Shown: piece after piece, positions 34,481 through 44,436 of the stretch
Layout: every line of letters begins with the position of its first letter
How positions within the stretch are numbered: position 1 is the first letter of the stretch
Source: Qipengyuania pacifica
GTDB lineage: Bacteria > Pseudomonadota > Alphaproteobacteria > Sphingomonadales > Sphingomonadaceae
Direction of reading: 5' to 3'
DNA length: 64,000 nt
Assembly: GCF_019857205.1 (NCBI RefSeq)
Contig: NZ_JAHWXO010000012.1
Coordinates: 1 to 64,000 of the forward strand
Position numbers and translations under genes: made by a program
Notes under the pieces: generated by a model
What the model saw: the letters and a program-made list of their open reading frames with translations, nothing else
Databases searched by the model: none
Told to the model about the DNA's origin: nothing

Positions 34481-37177
34481 TCACGTACCGGCGTTTTCAT
34501 CCGGCAGAAGCATGATCTCACTGCGGATTCCGGGCCGGGTCATCATTTCGGCGATAGTTGGCAAGCTTGCCTTCATGGACGAAAGAAGACACGCCTCGAG
34601 CGCCTTCAGTTGCTCGCCGTTCACAGAAGGTGGTTTGAGATTGTCTGCTCGGCCCGAGGTGTTGAGCATCTGCAGAACCTCCCAATCCCGCAGGACATGG
34701 GTCTGCCCTTCATGATCGCGCCATGCCCCCAAGACAATCCTGGTAACCGAATGGTCTTGGCCGGTGACTTGGTCCTCGACCGAAGCAATGAGCAAGGGAG
34801 CTGGCAATCGCAGGCAAATTGCCAGTGTGCTTTGCAGGCCCTCTCCTTCCTTCAAAGCGCGATCGAAAAGCGTATGCCCCACACCCACGAGACGCGTTGG
34901 GCCTTCCCGATCGCCAAGGCGGACGTTGCGATCGAACAGCAAGCCTTTGTACCGATCCTGCATCGCGTAATCGTCATCCACCCATTTCTCAGGCGACAGT
35001 ACATCCAGCCCATCGTCCCTCCGAAACACGCGGCGGCCTTGCGACTCCATCATCATCGCGAAGAAACGTTCGAGATCGGGAAGATCGACCTGCGGGAGGT
35101 TTCGTCCAACCTGCGCAAAATCGAAGCGGGTTACGTTCCCCATCATCGTCTTGACCTTGTCGACCAGATCTTCTCCGCCAATGGTGGCGGATTCTCGGTC
35201 GAACCACTGATCAAGGCTTTCGCGCGACTGCGTCTGTCCAGCCGCAAAAATCTTCTCGAATGTGCTCGGGCCGGTCATGCCGATGACGAGCTGACTGATG
35301 TCTTCTCGCTCGTCCATGGCTTCGTCGAGAGCGCGCTGAATTCGCTCGAGCTTGGCGTTCAATAGGTCCCAAATTCGCGCCTCTACGGTGTCCGGGTTTC
35401 GCAGGATAAAGACCTGGACCGGCCGTGTCTGACCATATCTGGAAAGTCGCCCGACACGCTGATGCAAACGCATAGGATTCCATGGCATGTCTACATGTAT
35501 CAGCGTAGCGCAACGCTCTTGGAGATCGATCCCCTCGCCTGCTGCCTCGGTTGAAACCAGAAACCGGATCGAACCCTGATTGAAAGCCTCTGCCGCCGCA
35601 TCGCGCGACCAACTTTTCGGCCCGCGAGACCCGTCTGCATTGTTGATCTCCTCCAAGCGTTCATCGCCGTTGATGAAGGCACAGCAGCCGTGCCCAAATC
35701 GAGCGTGCAGGGCATCAACGACCAAGGCTTGTGTCGCCTTATATTCGGTGAAGAGAAGTACGGGCTCACCTGAAGGCAGCTCGCGTTCAATGAGATCGAC
35801 CAGACGTTCGATCTTGCGCTCCTGCTGAATAGGCTCTGCCAATTCGAGCAACTCATCAAGCCGAGCAATCTCACCCTCCATGAGTTCGGCTAGCATCTTG
35901 CTCCATGCTTCCTCATCGGCTCGGGCTCGATCATCCAAAGTCTCGTCTTCATCTCCCTCCGTTATCGTCGGAATAGGGGCGCGAGCCTGTTCGGCGACAT
36001 CTGCCAGTTTGGCCCGGCGCTTGGTCAAAGCGCTTCGAATTGCGGCGATCGAACTGGCTGCCAATTTTTGAAGCGCAATGAGCAAGAGCATCCGGGCTGA
36101 CTGCGCCCGGCCATCGAGTGTCGATGCATAAGCTCGCCCATCAATGATGAAGCTGCTCAGCGTTTCGTAAAAGGCGCTTTCCTCAGGGCTGAAGGCGTAT
36201 TCTCGCGTCTCCACCGTGACCGGCGTGAAGAGGCGGTTGCCTTTGAGGTCAGTGACAGTCGCCTTGTTATTGCGGATCATCACATCCGGAAGCTTGGTCA
36301 ACTGCTCGTCGATATCATGTTCGGGTCCGAACTGGTCCGGATCGAGCAGGCTGAGTAGGGAAAGAAAGCCGAAGTCCTTTCCACGGTGCGGTGTACCGGT
36401 GAAAAGCAAAAGCGAGCGGATCTTGTGTCTTTCTTCCAGCGCGCGCAGGAGCTGAAAGGATAGAGTTTCCCCTGTCCGCTCATCGGCGTGAAGATGGTGC
36501 GCCTCGTCGACCACCACAGCGTCCCAAGGGTCGGCAGAAAGGAAGCGACTACCATCCGATCGACCATCGGCAACTTCACGGCGCAGAGTGTGAACCGATG
36601 CCACGACCATGTTCGCTGTGTCCCAAAAGTCCACGGTCGGCGTATCAACAGAACGATCATAGACCTGCAGACGGATATCGAACATCTGACGAAGCCGCTT
36701 CTGCCATTGGGGCACCAATTTGGCAGGCGCCAATACCAGTAGGCGGCGGATTTGTGCTCGTGCCACTAAAGGCATGAGCACAAGGCCAGCCTCAATGGTC
36801 TTTCCCAGCCCCACATCGTCAGCCACCAGCCAGCGAAAGGGGAATGTCCGGTTGACCTTGTGACAAACCCAAAGCTGATGCGGGAGCAGTTGCACCCGCG
36901 ATCTTGAAAATACCCCCCACTGATCGTTCACCGAGCGAATAGCCATGGCGCTGGCGCGCATTAAAGTTTCTGCGCTTTCATCAAATGTGCCGGTGGAAAG
37001 AGCCTGCTCGAGCGACCGAGCAAGGGTAAGTTCGGTGCGCAAGACCTGCTGAATCATTGCGCCGAAACGAACAACGACAAATTCACCTGCATCCGCAATC
37101 ACTTGGCCAGCGCCGTGGCGCGGGTGATTGACCCTTGTATCGGCGGCCAGCGCTTCAGGCATCGTCATCTTCGGCAT
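34481..37177 (-). CDS. SNF2-type DNA helicase (second of the operon)
   Basis: The roughly 898-residue superfamily 2 translocase has an N-terminal small beta domain (HPRHGAGQVIADAGEFVVVRF). The helicase core shows Walker A DDVGLGKT (about 120-127), DEAH (about 224-227), and motifs V-VI (STEAAGEGIDLQ, MPWNPMRLHQRVGRLSRYGQ). It resembles the RapA/HepA/DrmD group. The start is not certain: ATGs at 37177, 37168 and 37162 all lie inside the end of the giant GHKL gene, so the two are translationally coupled. DNA translocation on invading DNA in concert with the GHKL protein is inferred. Confidence 0.85.
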   Translation of the reverse strand: MPKMTMPEALAADTRVNHPRHGAGQVIADAGEFVVVRFGAMIQQVLRTELTLARSLEQALSTGTFDESAETLMRASAMAIRSVNDQWGVFSRSRVQLLPHQLWVCHKVNRTFPFRWLVADDVGLGKTIEAGLVLMPLVARAQIRRLLVLAPAKLVPQWQKRLRQMFDIRLQVYDRSVDTPTVDFWDTANMVVASVHTLRREVADGRSDGSRFLSADPWDAVVVDEAHHLHADERTGETLSFQLLRALEERHKIRSLLLFTGTPHRGKDFGFLSLLSLLDPDQFGPEHDIDEQLTKLPDVMIRNNKATVTDLKGNRLFTPVTVETREYAFSPEESAFYETLSSFIIDGRAYASTLDGRAQSARMLLLIALQKLAASSIAAIRSALTKRRAKLADVAEQARAPIPTITEGDEDETLDDRARADEEAWSKMLAELMEGEIARLDELLELAEPIQQERKIERLVDLIERELPSGEPVLLFTEYKATQALVVDALHARFGHGCCAFINGDERLEEINNADGSRGPKSWSRDAAAEAFNQGSIRFLVSTEAAGEGIDLQERCATLIHVDMPWNPMRLHQRVGRLSRYGQTRPVQVFILRNPDTVEARIWDLLNAKLERIQRALDEAMDEREDISQLVIGMTGPSTFEKIFAAGQTQSRESLDQWFDRESATIGGEDLVDKVKTMMGNVTRFDFAQVGRNLPQVDLPDLERFFAMMMESQGRRVFRRDDGLDVLSPEKWVDDDYAMQDRYKGLLFDRNVRLGDREGPTRLVGVGHTLFDRALKEGEGLQSTLAICLRLPAPLLIASVEDQVTGQDHSVTRIVLGAWRDHEGQTHVLRDWEVLQMLNTSGRADNLKPPSVNGEQLKALEACLLSSMKASLPTIAEMMTRPGIRSEIMLLPDENAGT

Positions 37178-40100
37178 CGTCCCAACTGTTATCTGGCCAT
37201 TCTGCGACGTCGGCATCATAGAGGATCGACACGAGGTCATCGCGGTGCTTGGCGAGTGTGATGACGTGCAATGGCAAATCACCGTCACCATCGAAATGGG
37301 CGGCATCTCCAATGCAACGCTCGACTGCCCCATACAGGGCGCGTCCTTCGTCAATGCCACGCTCGAACTGGCCCATGCCGAGGGAGTGGGCGAGGCGGCG
37401 GACGCGTTCCGCTGCGCTCCAGCCATAAGGCATAATCTGTTCGGATTGAGCCTGCGAATAGATACCCTTGCGGCTTAATTCGCGCACCAGCCAGTTTGCG
37501 CCAATACCAAGCGATCTTGCTAGGGGCGCTGCCTCTATGCCCATGCGAGCCGCAACGTGGGAGAAAGCCGGCCGCAAGTGCCCGCGAAGGGATACATCGC
37601 CCTCTTGGGCAACTACCGCCGGTAACTTCATAAATAGCCTTTGGTAGCTCTCGAGGTGCCGTGCGATCATGCATAGATCGGGAAGGCATCGGCGCCACAT
37701 CAGGTAGCTCTCATCCGCATCCGGATCGCTCCAGGCTCGAAGCCGCTCGACAAAAGGCCTCAGCTCCTCGTCACAAGGGTCGATTGTCGCGAGTTCCTGC
37801 CACCAGCCATCCTGGATCGCCCTGGCAACAAATTGCCGGGACTGAGCCGGTTTGATCCTCCCGAGCGTCTGGAAGGTTGCGAGCGAGAGCATGGTAAACC
37901 AAGCAGGCTTATCCCCGTCAGCCAAAGCCCCGGAGGAAAAGTCTTCAGGATAGACCGCACGATCATAAGCTTCGCGCAGACCGACGTGATTGTCGTGCCA
38001 CCATTGCGCGATGCCCGAAAGCGCCTGCTCTGCATCGGGTTGCCAAGAGCTGCTCGGATCGACCGGTATTGGAAGGAACCCGAAGGAATATCCAAGTTTG
38101 GCGAGCAATCGGTTTTTTTCGTCCTGCTGCAGTCCGGCGAGCAACGGAGAGTTCACCAATTCGTCCACAATGGGAAGCCACTTTGCCGCGCTCGCCAATT
38201 GAGCGACAGTCCGATCATCCGCGCCGACCAAATAGCGAATGAAGGCTGTCTGGCGCACTGGACTGTCACCAGCACTCTCAGCCCATTTCTCCCAGACATT
38301 TGGCGTATGTCCGGACTGTTCACGTGCGAAGGCGGCGAGGTCAAAGGCAGCCCCCGTGTAATTCGAAGCCAACCGCCCTGAAGGAGGCGCGAAGGCTGCC
38401 CGCTCTTGTTCATCGCTATTGCCCTGCGGAAATGCCAGCAGCCGGATGGGCTGCCAACTTCCATCTTCGGCTAGCCAGTTCCGCTCGCGCAGGACCTTGC
38501 GGAATTCCGCTTCTTCCTCGCCGGTCATGGCAAGCGACACGGCTTCTCCGCAAAGGCAGGCAAGACTTCCCGCTAGTGCGCAGTCTATGCCCTCGCCTCC
38601 GGAGAGCGCTTCGACCAAGGTAACGGTATCCAAACGTTGCCCCGAAGGGAGCCCAACAGATTTCAGCAGCCGGCCAGTTTCCTCCGTGACAACGGCATTT
38701 GCGAATTCTTCCAAAGCGAGCAATTCAGTGATCGCTATTTGAGCGTCATGGTCGGCGATGGCTCCTGACAAGCGCCATTTTACATCAGCAGCGCACGATG
38801 CACCGCCGAATGCCAAGGGAACTAAGGGGCGTTCCGCCCATAGTCGTGCGAGGCCTTGGCCTGATTTATGCAGTGAATGTTCAGGTCCGTAACTTGCCAA
38901 GTCATGCGCAAAAAGCTGCACGAGTTTTCGCCAGAAGTCCTCTCGCCCTTCGGGATCCAGGCCCGTCGCGTGAGCAAAGCCTGCCCAGTCGGCACTGCAA
39001 GCGTCGTAAAAGGCGATAAGCCGGGGGCCAAGGGAAAGGCCCAGCCGCGCAAATCGGTTTTCCTTCTCGTCTGCCGTACCGGACAATTGGGTGCGTCCAG
39101 GATCGACCGGGAAGCGGCCCTCCAATAGCCAGGCTCCCCGGCGGCGTTCGCCAACGAGCGGGACAAGATGCCAGAACTGAGGCACATCGCTCGGGAAGGC
39201 ATGGGGTCCATTGCGACCGAAGGGCAGGAAGAGCCGGAAATCATTCCCCAAATCGAAGCGCAGTACGTGGCGAGTGCCATCGATTGCCAGCCAGCTTACG
39301 CCATCAACCAGCCTATGCTCCTCGTGTCGGAATACTTTCTCGCCTTCTGGGCCTGCCACTTCGATGGATGCGTCCTGACCGAGTGCAGCCAAGAACGGAG
39401 CGGCCTCCCGAAACGCTTTCCATGCCTCAAGCGCCTCTTCTGCTCGACCAGGTGCCACAGGAATTTCAATAAGTGTCGCTTTGCGCCCCCTGTCGTGAAA
39501 AGGGGCGATCGTCCTGCTTCCCCCTTCCCAGTCGACAGGGATCATGCCGCCCAGAATACGAATGGCTATGCCACCGCTAGCCAGCCGAACTTCGTCGGCG
39601 AGCATGTGCACCGTCTTAAATCCAAGGCCGAAGCGACCGGTTACTGCATCCCCATCCTTTGCAGAGTGATTGATCGCGAGCATGTTCGAAAGATCGCGAC
39701 GGTGCCCTTCCTCTTCGGCCTTTAGAGGATCACTTCCGGGCTGATTGACCGGCCGCCCCCAATGGATCACCCGCACACACGTGATCATTTGATCGCCGTC
39801 GGAGATGGCTTCGACACGAAAGCGTCCGTTGCCGTGCCACTGCGCCTGTGCATCGACAGCATTCTGGTACAGTTCGAATAGCACGCGATGTGGGGCATAT
39901 CCCATCTCATCGATCTTCTGGCGGGTGGCTTCGAGGAGTTCCTTCGCCCCCTCGTCCGACTGCGCGGTGGCCCATAGCGCGCTGCGCGCCTTGTCGCGGT
40001 CGCGAGGCGCATCGCGATGGTAGTCACTCACTGCAGAGCGCATCACAGGCCCGGTCTTGATACCGGCCAAGCGATCATGAAGGACTTCCTGCAATTCCGC

Positions 40101-43100
40101 GCAGGTGTCGGACAGTGTGCGTTGATCGCTAGCGAAATAGCTGCCCAACAGCTCGGACAATGCCGTCTTGTGACGCTCGAAGCCGAGCATCAGAGCAATG
40201 GCCAGTTTTCTGACAAACTGATCCAGAAGCTGCCGAGCCTCGGTTTCATCGGATGGTGAAACCGGTCCGATCACCAAATCGTAGACGTGTCGATATCCCG
40301 CTGCGTCGCGCTCAATTCCTCGCTGGATGCAATCGAGGAGCAATGCATCCTCTTTACCAGACAATGGTACCGTGCAGTCAGTCCCAGCCGCCGACGGCAC
40401 ACTAACCTGCCCGTGATCTGGCAGCGCTACGGCGAAACGGATTTCTGCAAGGCGGTCCAGATTAGCGTTTTCCACATCGCGCTGTTCGTCGGCCAGCTTA
40501 TCGAGATCATCGCAAATTCGGTGAAACGAACGCTGCCCTTCCCATTTCGCGGCAAGCGACTGGATCCCGCGATCACGGCCGAGCATAGCCAAGGCCAAAA
40601 GAATGCCGTCATGCACATCATATTGGCTGAGCGGTGAGAAGGCGCGTTCGATGCCTACAAGCCAATCTGCATGGACCGACTGGGCCGTCAAAATTTCTTG
40701 GGTCGATTGATCTGCGGGTTGGTCGAGTTTGCCCGCATATTCACGTTCAAGGAGCGCTGATGGATCGATACCCGCTGCAGCGAGGGCAACGCTGTCCGCC
40801 CTTTCGAACCGACCGGCTTCGGTTGGAACAAGCAGATCTGGCGGAAGAAAGCGGGAACCATGCGTCAAAATCGGCAAGTTTCGGTCAAACGCGGCCCGAT
40901 AAAGTCTTCGTGCCGCTTCAGCAGACGAACCAAGTCCAGTTTGCGAAGCCATGGCGTTCATTTGAGCAACTATGCCTACCGAGGATGGCACACATAGAAC
41001 TTCGCTCATCCCGGCAATGGTCGCGTCCACCATGCCCTCTCGCAACGCCGCAGAAATCAGGGGCCACGCTTCAGCGTTCAGCTCGGCATTCGCGCCAGCC
41101 AGCTTCGCCAAGTCATCAAGGTGCTCTACGATATCTAGGCAAAGGCCGGTCGCACCGTGATCAGCGGCAAGTTGGGCCGCCAGAAGGAATGACTGGGATC
41201 GATCCGGTCGAAGCCTCTCCATATGCAGCTGCACTTTCGGGTCGCGAAGAGGACCGGGAAGCGCACTGGCAAAGAGATACCCGCCCTTCTCGATAATCAG
41301 CCCCTCGAGTGCATGTTCGGCGTCTACAGGTAAGTCTAGGGCTCTGGTCAGCGCCCATGCATCACCATCTGCACTGATCCAGGCCGTCTGACGAAGCGTA
41401 TCGATCAAATCATCCGGCAACTGCTCCAATTCGCCCAATGCATTGGCTATTTCCGAGGTGAACCGTTGGGGGTTAGGCACGGACAACGCTGTCCGAATTG
41501 CCGCCTCAGGCCCCCAGCGCGCGATAAGCCTGTTCTGGACCCTCGCTGCCGAAGTATCCCCCCAAAGCTCGACAAGATGGGTGAATGGCATCAGCGCTGG
41601 CGGAACATCAGAGGCTCGCCCCCGGAAAATGTCTGTGGCTGGCAATAGATCATCAGCCCCATTGGATTGGTGCAAAGGCAGCATTTTCAGAATGTCGTCA
41701 TCGATACCTGACTTGAGCAACGCGATGGCCTTGGATTCATCCATCGAAGGCAAAGTGCCCTCAAGTTGTGCATCACGGAGCCAATCTCCCAATTCCGCGA
41801 CATCGATCCGACGCAAACCAATGCGGTCGCGAAGTGCCTTTTTCAATTCTGCCGTTGTTGCGGAGGCAACGAGGCGATCTTCCCTCTCCAGCAAGAGGAC
41901 TTGGACCAACTCATCGAGAATGCCACCAAGTTCATCCAGCTCGATCAAGGCGACATTCGCAGGCAAAGCCGGATCGAGTGCAACAAGTTTGCGCAGGTCG
42001 TCGCGCGAAGCATCGGTACCAAGAAGTTCCGCAAGCTTACCGCAACTACCGGGATCCCCGAAGCGCTCAGCCAGTCTCAAAACGGCCAGAAGGCAGTCCG
42101 TCTTTTTGGCCGACGCCAGATTTTCAAGACCCCCGTCCTTCAAACCTAGCCGGTAAATACGTGGTGTCGCCACTGCAGCGGCAAGCATGCCCAGCTCCTG
42201 ATTGGGTGCGGCATCGAAGAGCAAGCCTCGTCGAGTAAGATCTGCAATGGATCCCAATGAGAGGCGAACGTCGTTCGCATCCTGCATCAATCGCGCAGGG
42301 ATGACCTCCAATTTGCTTCCCCGATCGTCCCCGGCCAGTGCGTTGAGTGAAGGACCATTGCGCAGAAGGTGCGAAATCAGGGCCGACGCTTCCTGTGAGA
42401 CCGTGCCTCGGGCGGATAGGAAGGGTTGCGCCGCGGCCAATAGTTCGATCGTCTCGCTTAGGCCCAATTGCCGAGCCATCGCTCCCCCAGGCTCGGCCCA
42501 CGATGATTTGATCGGAATGGTGCTGCTCGCCGCGGCAAGGGCGCTAACAAGTTCGCGACTTTCCACACTAGTCGGCAGGACGAGAATACGATCCTGCGGC
42601 AGATAGCGAACCAGCCCCCGCAGCTTTTCAGTCCTTGCAAAGCTCTGATCAACCTCAGCGATCGCTCGGAGACAGATTTCCGCCAAGGCTGCTCGCGCTT
42701 CCACGCCAGGCTCCGCCGCATCGAGAAGCGAGGCCACGGTTTCAGCCACTTGCGCTTTCTGAAAAGCAGCCGGGCCGGCAAGCGCCAGGAGGTCGGCCAA
42801 CTGGGCATCAGGCCATCGCGGATCGACATCTGTCAGTATGGCGCCGAACGCGAGAAGAACGCCGTTTTCACCGCACCATTCCTCAATTCCGGGAAAGGCT
42901 GACTTGAGGCGGGCGAGCGTCGTCGCCTCCCCCCTCAAAACCGGACGCAGCGATGTGCCAGAACAGCTTTGCCAGCTCTCTGCCTTCTTGCCCGGCCAGC
43001 AATTGGCAAGTGCCATGCCCTGGCAAGCCTCTGCCCTGTGTTCATCCCACCATGACGAGCGACGCAAAGCACGGATCAACGCTTGTCGTTCCGCATCGCC

Positions 43101-44375
43101 AGGCAACCCGGGCAATGCATCGGCCAACGTGTCGAGCAGCAATGGCAGCGTTACCTCGCGGCGCAGCGCATGATTCCAGCGGGTTTCGATGTGGTCGTCG
43201 TCACGCAACTTGCGCCGGTCGCTCGACACGAAGGAATAGCCGTGCAGTAGAAGTTCGATATCCTCCGCACCGCGCTCAAGTGGTTCGGAGAATATTGGAT
43301 CACCAAGCGGCAAATACACCGCGTGACGCAACCGCAGACGGCTTTGCCCCTCGGTGGCGGCCGAGCGGCAAAATATAACCGCACCGTGCGGGTTGGCCTT
43401 CGGCTGAATGTGCTTCCTCTGGATGTCGAAGGCTATGTCCCAGCCATCCTCTTTCAAAAGCTTTGCCGCCTGCCCATCGAGTTTCCATTGCTGAAAACCG
43501 CTGAATGTCAGACCAAGGTGAGCCCCATCAACTTTGCCCCCGATGGTTTGCGGACCGCTCTCGACCCCGGGCCCCGAGAGGCGTCGCGCGCCGGGTGCCA
43601 TGGAGATTTTGCGGGCTCCCCCATCTATTGGAATGATCTCGATGCTTTCGAGATTTCTGAGGCAGCACAGGGTGGCGGCCAGCTCGCTCCCCTCAAGGAT
43701 GTCGGTAATAGCTCTATCGGGTTCCCAGTTCCAATCTGACAGGCACAAGTCTTGGCCTGGACGCAATTTTTCTGTCCGGAGCGGTAAAAACAAGACCATG
43801 CCCTGCGTCAGGCCAAGTTCACTCGCCTTGCCAAGCAGAAGCTGGCCTTCTGCCTCAGTGAGTGTCGCCCATTCGCGATGCGCCGCATACGCTTCGGCTA
43901 CCTGCCCCCAAGGGTTCATTATAAGCGTTTGAGGCAGATCGTCGCGATCCTCGACGTGGCCAAGCGCGATAAATGCGTCGCACAAGTGGTAGACCGATTT
44001 CTGCCCAAGACCAAAGCGGCCGACGGCCGAGCGTTCGTCTGCCTTGCTGCCGCCGCTGGCGCGGGTAATCGCGTCCATATGCCGTGCTAGTACTCGACCG
44101 TCATTCGCGATAATTAGCCCGGGCGTGCGAAGCAATGGGTTGACGGCATCAGCAAACCCTCGGTGTCCGACGACCACCATGCGACGTGCTCCGGCATCTT
44201 CAGCGTTCTGAAGGAGCTCCTTGAATATAGTGAAGCCTGAAGGATAGCTCTCGCGAAGGATCTGCTGGAGGCGCAGAATATCCGCCTCGGCTGAATGAAC
44301 AAGGCCACTTGATCTTACATCCATCAAGACATTGTACGCCCTTGCTACGTCAGTTCTGGTCGCACTTCGCCCCAT
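37155..44375 (-). CDS. Giant protein with two GHKL (Hsp90/sacsin-like) ATPase modules
   Basis: The 2406-residue protein carries two ATP-binding modules of the GHKL superfamily. The first has ELLQNAEDA (53-61), NDG (91-93) and GRFGLGQKSVYH (119-130). The second, near residues 1495-1600, has VLFELYQNAVDA and GRFGLGFKTVHM. This duplicated arrangement recalls sacsin and prokaryotic GHKL ATPases near restriction systems. No nuclease motif was found by eye. It lies 61 bases after the Res-like gene on the same strand and overlaps the second SNF2 gene. ATG 44375 and ATG 44324 are both possible starts. It probably acts as a large nucleotide-dependent clamp or switch; this is inference. Confidence 0.8.
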   Translation of the reverse strand: MGRSATRTDVARAYNVLMDVRSSGLVHSAEADILRLQQILRESYPSGFTIFKELLQNAEDAGARRMVVVGHRGFADAVNPLLRTPGLIIANDGRVLARHMDAITRASGGSKADERSAVGRFGLGQKSVYHLCDAFIALGHVEDRDDLPQTLIMNPWGQVAEAYAAHREWATLTEAEGQLLLGKASELGLTQGMVLFLPLRTEKLRPGQDLCLSDWNWEPDRAITDILEGSELAATLCCLRNLESIEIIPIDGGARKISMAPGARRLSGPGVESGPQTIGGKVDGAHLGLTFSGFQQWKLDGQAAKLLKEDGWDIAFDIQRKHIQPKANPHGAVIFCRSAATEGQSRLRLRHAVYLPLGDPIFSEPLERGAEDIELLLHGYSFVSSDRRKLRDDDHIETRWNHALRREVTLPLLLDTLADALPGLPGDAERQALIRALRRSSWWDEHRAEACQGMALANCWPGKKAESWQSCSGTSLRPVLRGEATTLARLKSAFPGIEEWCGENGVLLAFGAILTDVDPRWPDAQLADLLALAGPAAFQKAQVAETVASLLDAAEPGVEARAALAEICLRAIAEVDQSFARTEKLRGLVRYLPQDRILVLPTSVESRELVSALAAASSTIPIKSSWAEPGGAMARQLGLSETIELLAAAQPFLSARGTVSQEASALISHLLRNGPSLNALAGDDRGSKLEVIPARLMQDANDVRLSLGSIADLTRRGLLFDAAPNQELGMLAAAVATPRIYRLGLKDGGLENLASAKKTDCLLAVLRLAERFGDPGSCGKLAELLGTDASRDDLRKLVALDPALPANVALIELDELGGILDELVQVLLLEREDRLVASATTAELKKALRDRIGLRRIDVAELGDWLRDAQLEGTLPSMDESKAIALLKSGIDDDILKMLPLHQSNGADDLLPATDIFRGRASDVPPALMPFTHLVELWGDTSAARVQNRLIARWGPEAAIRTALSVPNPQRFTSEIANALGELEQLPDDLIDTLRQTAWISADGDAWALTRALDLPVDAEHALEGLIIEKGGYLFASALPGPLRDPKVQLHMERLRPDRSQSFLLAAQLAADHGATGLCLDIVEHLDDLAKLAGANAELNAEAWPLISAALREGMVDATIAGMSEVLCVPSSVGIVAQMNAMASQTGLGSSAEAARRLYRAAFDRNLPILTHGSRFLPPDLLVPTEAGRFERADSVALAAAGIDPSALLEREYAGKLDQPADQSTQEILTAQSVHADWLVGIERAFSPLSQYDVHDGILLALAMLGRDRGIQSLAAKWEGQRSFHRICDDLDKLADEQRDVENANLDRLAEIRFAVALPDHGQVSVPSAAGTDCTVPLSGKEDALLLDCIQRGIERDAAGYRHVYDLVIGPVSPSDETEARQLLDQFVRKLAIALMLGFERHKTALSELLGSYFASDQRTLSDTCAELQEVLHDRLAGIKTGPVMRSAVSDYHRDAPRDRDKARSALWATAQSDEGAKELLEATRQKIDEMGYAPHRVLFELYQNAVDAQAQWHGNGRFRVEAISDGDQMITCVRVIHWGRPVNQPGSDPLKAEEEGHRRDLSNMLAINHSAKDGDAVTGRFGLGFKTVHMLADEVRLASGGIAIRILGGMIPVDWEGGSRTIAPFHDRGRKATLIEIPVAPGRAEEALEAWKAFREAAPFLAALGQDASIEVAGPEGEKVFRHEEHRLVDGVSWLAIDGTRHVLRFDLGNDFRLFLPFGRNGPHAFPSDVPQFWHLVPLVGERRRGAWLLEGRFPVDPGRTQLSGTADEKENRFARLGLSLGPRLIAFYDACSADWAGFAHATGLDPEGREDFWRKLVQLFAHDLASYGPEHSLHKSGQGLARLWAERPLVPLAFGGASCAADVKWRLSGAIADHDAQIAITELLALEEFANAVVTEETGRLLKSVGLPSGQRLDTVTLVEALSGGEGIDCALAGSLACLCGEAVSLAMTGEEEAEFRKVLRERNWLAEDGSWQPIRLLAFPQGNSDEQERAAFAPPSGRLASNYTGAAFDLAAFAREQSGHTPNVWEKWAESAGDSPVRQTAFIRYLVGADDRTVAQLASAAKWLPIVDELVNSPLLAGLQQDEKNRLLAKLGYSFGFLPIPVDPSSSWQPDAEQALSGIAQWWHDNHVGLREAYDRAVYPEDFSSGALADGDKPAWFTMLSLATFQTLGRIKPAQSRQFVARAIQDGWWQELATIDPCDEELRPFVERLRAWSDPDADESYLMWRRCLPDLCMIARHLESYQRLFMKLPAVVAQEGDVSLRGHLRPAFSHVAARMGIEAAPLARSLGIGANWLVRELSRKGIYSQAQSEQIMPYGWSAAERVRRLAHSLGMGQFERGIDEGRALYGAVERCIGDAAHFDGDGDLPLHVITLAKHRDDLVSILYDADVAEWPDNSWDDAEDDDA

Positions 44376-44436
44376 GCAGAGTGGTCATCGACGACATTTT
44401 GTGCAGAAATCATTCATAAATACGGAATAAGAAACG

